Under the pieces are notes generated by a model. That model was given only the letters and a program-made list of their open reading frames with translations, was not told the DNA's origin and did no database searches. From an uncultured Prevotella sp. (GTDB taxonomy: Bacteria; Bacteroidota; Bacteroidia; Bacteroidales; Bacteroidaceae), in NCBI GenBank assembly GCA_934230965.1, contig CAKQFW010000041.1, positions 1 to 11,886 on the forward strand: 11,886 bases of DNA, read 5' to 3'. The position numbers were made by a program, and so were the translations under genes. The first letter of the stretch is position 1. Each line of letters opens with the position of its first letter. Below, piece by piece: positions 6,720 to 11,886 of the stretch.

Positions 6720-8462
6720 ATGAAATCATTGCAATATAAACTTTGGGCCGTGGCGCTGTGGGTCGTGTTGTTTATGCCAGCCCTCTTCTCGTGTGCTCCC
6801 GATGCCGATTTAGACATTGGTCAAGGCATTATGCCACAGGTTATGGGGTATGTGTCAAAGTTGCCCCCAGTGGCTAAGCCCGTGGTGGCTAAGCCGCTTG
6901 TTATTGACAGCATACAGGGCACGCTGACCGATGTCGAAGGACATCCTGTGCCTGGCGTGGTGGTGAGCGATGGCGTGAGCTGCGTGCTTACCAACCAGCA
7001 AGGCCGTTATCGTATGCGCCGCGACAGCCTTGCCCGCTTTGTGTTTTACACCGTGCCTTCTTGGTGCGAGGTGCCCACCCATAGCACCACCGACCGCACC
7101 GCACATTTCTATCAGCCTCTTACCAAACGTCGCCGTCAATACGACTTTACCCTTACGCGTCTGCCCAATGGTAAAGAAGATGCCTACACCATGATTGTGA
7201 TAGGCGACCCTCAGGTTACTAACGCCATCAACCCCTTCTACACCAGCCCCGATGATAACCCTGTAGAGCAAACCGATATTGAACGTTTTACGCGTGAGAC
7301 GATGGTAGACATACGCCAAACCATTGCACGCTTGCCTGCCGATATGCCTGTTTATGGATTGAGTATGGGTGACGATGTGCAATATTATGGTGGCTATAAC
7401 GACAGCCTTCAGGCACAGATACGTGCCGCTTTGGGCTCGTCAGATATGCGCTTGTTCTCGGTCATTGGCAACCATGATCAAGATGGCAACGCCCTCTTTC
7501 GTCGTAAGTGGGAAGAGAGTTGGGGCCCCACCGACTATTCGTTCGACCGTGGCAACGAGCACTATGTGTGTTTAAATAATGTGCAGTTTACGCACAAGCA
7601 ATCTTACTATTCGCCTGGCGAACTTACCGACCGCCAGATGCGATGGTTACGCCAAGACCTCGCCCTCACGCCCAAAGATAAGCGGGTGGTGCTGTGCTAT
7701 CATGTGCCTTTCACCTTTGGCTGCTCGCCATCAAAAAAGGCGCGCCCTGTGCCCTTTGCGGCTGAAGAGGGCCATTATACGTCGGGCCGATTGAGCGAGT
7801 TGCTGCGTTTGCTCAACACCTTCAGCGGCTACGAACTGTTTTGCGGCCATACCCATTTTGCTATCAACCACGAAACCGATCTAGATGGCCACCATATTAT
7901 TGAGCACTGCCATGCGGCAGCATGTGGCAATATATGGCAGTCGAATATCAACCTATGTGGCACGCCTAACGGTTATTACGTATATACGTTTGGCGATATG
8001 GGCATTGCCAACTGCCGTTACAAGGGCACCTTTTGGCCTGCTAAACGCCAACTTACCCTCTTTAAGGTAGATACCGACTTTAATGGTGAGAGTTATGCCA
8101 ACGACTGGAACCTGCCGCGCCATGAAGAGATGATTATGGCCAATGTGTTTAATGCCGACTCGCGTTGGTCGGTAACAGTCATCGAAAATGGACTTGAATA
8201 TCCCATGCATCGCATTAGCAGTAGGGGGCAAGATGCCTTTGCTGCGGGCTATCATCATAAATATATCAAGGCCATGCCCTTCCGCTTCGTCAGCAAGTCG
8301 AACGCTTATCTGCTGATGAACCACCTCTTCTATTATAAGCCTACCGACCCACACGCTAACCTCGTGGTGCGTGCTCGCGACCCCTACGGCAATGTGTATG
8401 AGGCCGACACCACAGCCATTGTGCGTGAACCCTTCAAGAACTTTGCACACTATTATAAGTGA
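6720..8462 (+). CDS. Calcineurin-like metallophosphoesterase, predicted lipoprotein
   Basis: A 580-residue protein with a lipoprotein signal peptide: positively charged start, hydrophobic core, then LFSC with the lipidated cysteine at C25. It should be anchored in an envelope membrane; the acidic residues after the cysteine (APDADLD) could favour surface export, as in some Bacteroidetes lipoproteins. Three domains are apparent: an N-terminal beta-sandwich of carboxypeptidase-regulatory or MetallophosN type (about 62-150, with GTLTDVEGHPVPGVVV), a calcineurin-like core (about 155-385) and a C-terminal MetallophosC-type domain (about 430-575). Core metal-site motifs are GDPQ (D163; glutamine in place of the usual DxH histidine), GDD (D218), GNHD (250-253), H328 in YHVPF and GHTH (376-379). 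The substrate is unknown. A GTG at 6708 overlaps the antiporter stop codon and could add four residues, but the ATG at 6720 gives the cleaner signal peptide. The gene lies 11 nt after the antiporter. Its TGA stop overlaps the first unit of the heptamer array. Confidence 0.92.
   Translation: MKSLQYKLWAVALWVVLFMPALFSCAPDADLDIGQGIMPQVMGYVSKLPPVAKPVVAKPLVIDSIQGTLTDVEGHPVPGVVVSDGVSCVLTNQQGRYRMRRDSLARFVFYTVPSWCEVPTHSTTDRTAHFYQPLTKRRRQYDFTLTRLPNGKEDAYTMIVIGDPQVTNAINPFYTSPDDNPVEQTDIERFTRETMVDIRQTIARLPADMPVYGLSMGDDVQYYGGYNDSLQAQIRAALGSSDMRLFSVIGNHDQDGNALFRRKWEESWGPTDYSFDRGNEHYVCLNNVQFTHKQSYYSPGELTDRQMRWLRQDLALTPKDKRVVLCYHVPFTFGCSPSKKARPVPFAAEEGHYTSGRLSELLRLLNTFSGYELFCGHTHFAINHETDLDGHHIIEHCHAAACGNIWQSNINLCGTPNGYYVYTFGDMGIANCRYKGTFWPAKRQLTLFKVDTDFNGESYANDWNLPRHEEMIMANVFNADSRWSVTVIENGLEYPMHRISSRGQDAFAAGYHHKYIKAMPFRFVSKSNAYLLMNHLFYYKPTDPHANLVVRARDPYGNVYEADTTAIVREPFKNFAHYYK
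6870..6895 (+). repeat. Short in-frame direct repeat in the phosphoesterase linker
   Basis: GTGGCTAAGCC occurs at 6870-6880 and 6885-6895, a 15-nt period. It encodes the duplicated VAKP-V/L in the segment between the lipidated cysteine and the first domain, where length variation would be tolerated. Confidence 0.6.
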
Positions 8463-8558
8463 AGAGTGAAGAGTGAAGAATGAAGAGTGAAGAATGAAGA
8501 GTGAAGAGTGAAGAATGAAGAGGGAAGAATGAAGAGTGAAGAATGAAGAATGAAGAGT
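8461..8558 (+). repeat. Heptamer tandem array, 14 units of GAAGARN
   Basis: Fourteen consecutive 7-nt units starting at 8461: seven GAAGAGT, six GAAGAAT and one GAAGAGG (8517-8523), followed by a decayed unit GAATAAT (8559-8565). All units are in perfect register, with variation almost only at the sixth base. The first unit supplies the last two bases of the phosphoesterase stop codon. The top strand is almost pure purine apart from one T per unit. The units are too short and have no spacers, so this is a microsatellite-like array and not a CRISPR. Confidence 0.92.
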
Positions 8559-8684
8559 GAATAATAAGTAGTTGTTTATGCACGAATGTCTTTATTTGTG
8601 TACTAATAATATAATATATGGTGAGCAAAATGTAAGTATTGTTTAATATAATGTTACTTATTGTAAAATATTTGTGTTTATTGC

Positions 8685-8714
8685 TTGCAGAGTAATTATT
8701 TATTTGTATCTTTG
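8685..8714 (+). promoter_or_regulatory. Bacteroidetes-type promoter of asnA
   Basis: TTG (8685-8687), 19 nt, then TATCTTTG (8707-8714) matches the Bacteroidetes consensus in both boxes and spacing. The predicted transcription start is near 8720, leaving a leader of about 70 nt. Confidence 0.75.
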
Positions 8715-8724
8715 TAACCAGTAA

Positions 8725-8762
8725 TAGGCAGCTACGTATGGCATCCCCCTCGTAGTTGCCTA
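8725..8762 (+). promoter_or_regulatory. Hairpin at the 5' end of the asnA leader
   Basis: TAGGCAGCTACG (8725-8736) pairs with CGTAGTTGCCTA (8751-8762): 12 base pairs with one G-U, around a 14-nt loop that contains CCCCC next to the 3' arm. It begins only about five nt after the predicted transcription start. No T-run follows, so it is not a simple attenuator terminator. It may stabilise the 5' end of the mRNA, act as a protein target, or be an operator at the DNA level. Confidence 0.6.
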
Positions 8763-8792
8763 TATAAATGAACAAGACATAAACAAACAAGC

Positions 8793-9830
8793 ATGAGCAA
8801 ACTGATAAAACCTATTGGTTATAAAGCATTACTCGACACTAAACAAACCGAGCAAGGCATTAAACAGATAAAAGATTTTTTCCAAGAGAACCTCTCTACC
8901 GAGCTGCGCCTGAGCCGTGTTACGGCTCCGCTGTTTGTGTTGAAAGGTTTGGGCATTAACGATGACCTGAATGGTGTAGAGCGCCCCGTAACGTTTCCCA
9001 TCAAAGACCTTGGCGATGCTAAGGCCGAGGTGGTACACTCGTTGGCAAAATGGAAACGCCTCACCTTGGCCGAATATCATATTGAGCCAGGCTTTGGTAT
9101 CTATACTGATATGAATGCCATTCGTGCTGATGAAGAACTTGATAACCTTCACTCGTTATATGTTGACCAGTGGGACTGGGAGGCCGTTATCACCCAAGAA
9201 GATCGCACCTTAGCTTTCTTAAAGGATGTGGTAGAGCGCATTTACGCTGCCATCTTGCGCACCGAGTATCTCACTTGCGAAACCTATAAAGAGATAAAGC
9301 CCTTCTTGCCTCGCAAGATACATTTCATACATAGCGAAGAGCTGTTACAGATGTACCCCGACCTCTCGCCCAAGGAGCGTGAAGATGCCATTTGTAAAAA
9401 GTATGGTGCCGTGTTTATCATAGGCATTGGCGGCAAACTGAGCGATGGCAAGAAGCACGACGGTCGTGCCCCCGACTACGACGACTGGTCTACTGTGGCC
9501 GAAGATGGTCGCGCTGGTTTGAATGGCGACATCCTTATATGGTATCCTGTGCTTGAGCGTTCGTTTGAACTTTCTTCAATGGGTATTCGTGTAGACAAAG
9601 AGGCTTTGTTACGCCAGTTGAAGCTCGAAGGCAAGGAAGATCGTGAACAGCTGTTCTTCCATCGCCAGTTGCTCGATGGCCGTCTGCCCCTCAGCATTGG
9701 TGGTGGTATTGGTCAGAGCCGCTTGTGCATGGTGTTGCTGCACAAAGCCCACATAGGCGAGATACAGGCCAGCATTTGGCCCGAAGACATGCGTGCCGAG
9801 TGTGCGCAGCTGGGTATGCCCCTCATTTAA
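8793..9830 (+). CDS. asnA: Aspartate-ammonia ligase (asparagine synthetase A)
   Basis: A 345-residue cytosolic enzyme that makes asparagine from aspartate, ammonia and ATP through an aspartyl-AMP intermediate. The fold is that of the catalytic core of class II aminoacyl-tRNA synthetases. Visible signatures: ELRLSRVTAPLFV (37-49), the acidic loop GINDDLNGVERPV, YVDQWDWE (123-130), RAPDYDDW (225-232), LNGDILIWYP (243-252), ELSSMGIRVD (259-268) and the motif-3-like GGGIGQSRL (303-311) with the ATP-binding arginine R310. E. coli AsnA is 330 residues; the extra 15 fit small insertions. The start gives the usual MSKLIKPIGY. It has its own promoter and leader hairpin, and shares a terminator with the convergent dnaX. 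It is unrelated in sequence to the glutamine-dependent AsnB. Confidence 0.97.
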   Translation: MSKLIKPIGYKALLDTKQTEQGIKQIKDFFQENLSTELRLSRVTAPLFVLKGLGINDDLNGVERPVTFPIKDLGDAKAEVVHSLAKWKRLTLAEYHIEPGFGIYTDMNAIRADEELDNLHSLYVDQWDWEAVITQEDRTLAFLKDVVERIYAAILRTEYLTCETYKEIKPFLPRKIHFIHSEELLQMYPDLSPKEREDAICKKYGAVFIIGIGGKLSDGKKHDGRAPDYDDWSTVAEDGRAGLNGDILIWYPVLERSFELSSMGIRVDKEALLRQLKLEGKEDREQLFFHRQLLDGRLPLSIGGGIGQSRLCMVLLHKAHIGEIQASIWPEDMRAECAQLGMPLI

Positions 9831-9860
9831 AGTTTTGGAAACTTTTAGCGTTTAACAATA

Positions 9861-9904
9861 AAAAAGCAACCTTTCTCCATTCATAGCGAGAAGGGTTGCT
9901 TTTT
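9861..9904. terminator. Bidirectional terminator between asnA and dnaX
   Basis: AAAAAGCAACC plus TTTCTC (9861-9877) pairs with GAGAAGGGTTGCTTTTT (9888-9904): 17 base pairs with one G-U, around a 10-nt loop. A-runs on the left and T-runs on the right give a U-tract in both directions, as expected between convergent genes. Confidence 0.9.
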
Positions 9905-9942
9905 CTGTTTATAGGTGTGGCGCACCGGTGGTGGTGGAACCA

Positions 9943-11790
9943 CTATGCCATTTCAAGTTTTAGCAAGTCGGTGAGCATGGCCACGGCCTCGTTTTCTTTC
10001 TGCATCTTATCCAGAATTTCGCGCGGCGTGAGTATGCGGGTGCGCTCTTCTTGTCGAGCCAGTCGCGTGGTCACGTTGATATGTCCGTTGTGCAGCATGA
10101 GGGCCAGCGATGCCCGTATGCGCCCCTTGATGCCATCAATCTCGTCGAGCAACAGTTTGTTATCAACCAGCACCTCAATGTTAGGCAAGGTGGTTATCTT
10201 TACCTGCACGTTTTTCATGCGTTGCGCCAAGGCTGTCATCTCCTTATGCTGCAAGATGCGGTTGCACATGGTTAGCCATTGCAGCTGCAGGTCGTCGTCG
10301 GTAAAGTCGGTGTTTTCATCCTTATTCTTTATCTCTTCCTCGGCGGCGTTGTTCACCTTTTTCTCTTTTTCTTGCTGTTTTAGGCTGGCAAAGGTCATGC
10401 CCAATCCTTTCAGTTTGAGCGGTTTACCTGTGCCGCCAGGCAATACTGAAGTGGTTGCTGCGGGTTGAGCCGAAGCTACTGTTGCTGTTTGAGCCGAAGT
10501 GGCTGCTGCTGTCGTAGTTGTCGTTGGGGCCGAAGGTGTAGGCACATCGTTAGCTGGCGTGGGCACCTTCTTCTCACGCAACAGCGGTTTTGCTCCCGGG
10601 GCTACCTGTGCTGCCGATGTTGTGGGAGCGGCGATGATGTATTTGAACAGGCATTTTAAACGTTTAGGGCCACGCCCCGCGCTGGTGTCGTCGTCGGGTT
10701 GAGTCAGCTGCGCCATCTCTATCAGTGTCAGCTCTACCAGCAGGCGTTTGTTGTTGCTCTGTCGGTAGTCGAGGTCGCAGCGGTTTAATATCTTCAGCGC
10801 CCTATACAAAAAGTTGGTGGGGCACTTTTCGGCCTGTTGCTTATATTTGGCTATCTGTTGTTCGCTGGTTTCGAGCAATGTCAGTGTCGACGGGTCTTTC
10901 GCCATCATCACGTTGCGCAGGTGCGATGCCAAGCCCGTTATCACATTGCCACCATCAAAGCCACGATTGATGATGCCGTTCAGCGTCATCATCAGCTCAG
11001 TAACTTTGTTCTGCAGCGCCATGTCTACCATCTTAAAATAGTTGTCGGTGTCAAGCTCGTTCAGGTCTTCTATCACCTTGGCGTAGGTAATGTTGCCCTG
11101 GCAGAAGCTGGCGGCCTGGTCGAAGATAGAGAGCGCATCGCGCATACCACCGTCGGCCTTTTCGGCTATCAGTGTCAGCGCTTCTTCTTCATAGCTGATG
11201 CCCTCTTTGGCGGCCACCATCTTCAGGTGGTTCACCGTGTTGGTCACGTTCATACGCTCAAAGTCGTATATCTGACAGCGTGATAAGATGGTGGGCAGAA
11301 TTTTATGCTTCTCGGTAGTGGCCAAGATGAACACTACGTATGAGGGCGGCTCTTCCAGTGTTTTCAAGAAGGCGTTGAAAGCCTGTTGGGACAGCATGTG
11401 CACCTCGTCGATGATAAACACCTTATACTTGCCTACCTGAGGCGGTATGCGTGTTTGTTCCATCAGGCTTTTGATGCTTTCAACCGAGTTGTTGCTGGCG
11501 GCATCGAGCTCAAAGATGTTAAACGAGCGCTGTTCGTTAAACGCCTTACAACTTTCACATTCGTTGCAAGCTTCGCCGTCGGCTGTGGGGTGCATACAGT
11601 TAATGGCCTTGGCAAAGATACGTGCGCAGGTGGTCTTGCCCACGCCACGTGGTCCGCAGAACAGGTAGGCGTGAGCCAACTTACCACTGCTCACCGCGTT
11701 CTTCAGCGTGGTGGTCAGGGCCTGTTGTCCCACCACCGTGTCGAAGCTCATGGGGCGGTATTTTCGGGCTGATACAATATAATCTTCCAT
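9943..11790 (-). CDS. dnaX: DNA polymerase III subunit gamma/tau
   Basis: A 615-residue AAA+ ATPase of the clamp-loader complex, which opens the beta clamp and loads it on primed DNA; the tau C-terminal part normally tethers the polymerase. Domain I shows the VGQ box (VVGQQ, 19-23), Walker A GPRGVGKTT (46-54), a zinc module with C65, C75, C78 and C81, Walker B IIDEVHML (126-133), and SRC with the arginine finger R171. GGMRDALS (214-221) is sensor 2. Domain III ends near 365. A low-complexity Ala/Thr/Pro linker (about 386-450) and a charged stretch (about 456-498) lead to a C-terminal domain at about 500-615. I chose the ATG whose complement is 11788-11790, giving MEDYIVSARKYRP as in the family; the upstream in-frame ATG (to 11838) lies across the promoter. 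The gene converges on asnA. A slippery-like AAA AAG at residues 477-478 may permit a shorter product. Confidence 0.97.
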   Translation of the reverse strand: MEDYIVSARKYRPMSFDTVVGQQALTTTLKNAVSSGKLAHAYLFCGPRGVGKTTCARIFAKAINCMHPTADGEACNECESCKAFNEQRSFNIFELDAASNNSVESIKSLMEQTRIPPQVGKYKVFIIDEVHMLSQQAFNAFLKTLEEPPSYVVFILATTEKHKILPTILSRCQIYDFERMNVTNTVNHLKMVAAKEGISYEEEALTLIAEKADGGMRDALSIFDQAASFCQGNITYAKVIEDLNELDTDNYFKMVDMALQNKVTELMMTLNGIINRGFDGGNVITGLASHLRNVMMAKDPSTLTLLETSEQQIAKYKQQAEKCPTNFLYRALKILNRCDLDYRQSNNKRLLVELTLIEMAQLTQPDDDTSAGRGPKRLKCLFKYIIAAPTTSAAQVAPGAKPLLREKKVPTPANDVPTPSAPTTTTTAAATSAQTATVASAQPAATTSVLPGGTGKPLKLKGLGMTFASLKQQEKEKKVNNAAEEEIKNKDENTDFTDDDLQLQWLTMCNRILQHKEMTALAQRMKNVQVKITTLPNIEVLVDNKLLLDEIDGIKGRIRASLALMLHNGHINVTTRLARQEERTRILTPREILDKMQKENEAVAMLTDLLKLEMA

Positions 11791-11808
11791 ATTTTCAGGT
11801 TTATACTG

Positions 11809-11839
11809 CAAAGATAGTGCAAATCGAAGACAATACAAA
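11809..11839 (-). promoter_or_regulatory. Bacteroidetes-type promoter of dnaX
   Basis: On the minus strand, TTTG (11839-11836), 19 nt, then TATCTTTG (11816-11809) is a full consensus match. Transcription should start about 12 nt before the dnaX ATG, so the leader is very short and has no Shine-Dalgarno sequence. Confidence 0.82.
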
Positions 11840-11856
11840 ATAAGCTTGCTTATTTT
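11837..11856. repeat. Perfect palindrome overlapping the dnaX -33 box
   Basis: AAAATAAGC (11837-11845), TT, GCTTATTTT (11848-11856) is a 9-bp inverted repeat with a 2-nt centre. Its left arm overlaps the -33 element of the dnaX promoter. It could be an operator, or the A/T-rich end of a terminator for a gene beyond the right edge. I see nothing else in the last 30 nt. Confidence 0.5.
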
Positions 11857-11886
11857 TATTGTTGAGATGCCGCCTATCTTATTTAA

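Larger units (their letters stand above)
8463..8792. other. Intergenic region between the phosphoesterase and asnA
   Basis: Three parts are visible: the heptamer array, then an AT-rich stretch (about 8566-8680) in which I see no gene or strong structure, then the asnA promoter and leader hairpin. No intrinsic terminator with a GC-rich stem was found after the phosphoesterase, so either the array or an unseen element ends that transcript. Confidence 0.6.

Noticed and set aside
6870..6895. Mobile or recombination meaning of the 15-nt period repeat
   Set aside because: A single in-frame five-residue duplication in a linker is most simply replication slippage.
8461..8558. CRISPR array
   Set aside because: Units are 7 nt with no spacers and no cas genes nearby.
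8434..8790. Minus-strand 118-codon frame with repeated LHSSLF
   Set aside because: Its repeats are just the translation of the heptamer array; the rest is AT-rich intergenic DNA and the asnA promoter.
9896..10468. Plus-strand 190-codon frame opposite dnaX
   Set aside because: It is antisense to a clearly real dnaX, and the Ser/Cys-rich translation is a shadow of its codons.

Overview
The window looks like chromosomal DNA from a Bacteroidales bacterium, most probably Prevotella or a close relative. Three things point there. Promoters match the Bacteroidetes sigma-ABfr form (TTTG, about 19 nt, TAnnTTTG) rather than the E. coli form. Start codons generally lack a Shine-Dalgarno sequence. The gene families (PIF1-like helicase, RCK-tailed Kef-type antiporter, three-domain lipoprotein phosphoesterase, AsnA) are typical of that group. 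I see no phage, insertion sequence, CRISPR array, tRNA or rRNA, and no obvious sign of horizontal transfer. This is mostly a housekeeping and metabolism neighbourhood.

Layout, left to right. (1) 1-170, minus strand: the N-terminal end of a PIF1/RecD-like helicase that runs off the left edge. (2) 467-1246: a Cof-type HAD phosphatase, transcribed divergently from the helicase. (3) 1471-2694: peptidase T (pepT) behind a textbook Bacteroidetes promoter. (4) 2824-4344: a 506-residue protein of unknown function, preceded by a long inverted repeat and followed by a strong terminator. (5) 4459-6708 and 6720-8459 (stop to 8462): a CPA2/Kef-type cation:proton antiporter with two RCK_C domains, then a calcineurin-like phosphoesterase lipoprotein 11 nt downstream, very likely one operon. 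(6) 8461-8558: an array of fourteen 7-bp units that begins inside the phosphoesterase stop codon. (7) 8793-9830: asnA (aspartate-ammonia ligase) with its own promoter and a hairpin at the predicted 5' end of the mRNA. (8) 9861-9904: a bidirectional terminator shared by asnA and the convergent dnaX. (9) 9943-11790, minus strand: dnaX, the clamp-loader gamma/tau subunit, with a very good promoter near the right edge.

The genes do not form one pathway. PepT releases amino acids from tripeptides, AsnA makes asparagine, the antiporter handles cation and pH balance, the phosphoesterase acts outside the cytoplasm, and DnaX and the helicase serve DNA replication and maintenance. Nothing here is clearly a new defence or biosynthetic system. 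The points most worth a second look are non-coding: the heptamer array, the asnA leader hairpin, the long inverted repeat before the unknown gene, and a possible conserved intergenic element before pepT. Among the proteins, the unknown 506-residue product and the unusual antiporter tail stand out. All family assignments come from reading motifs by eye; no database search was run.
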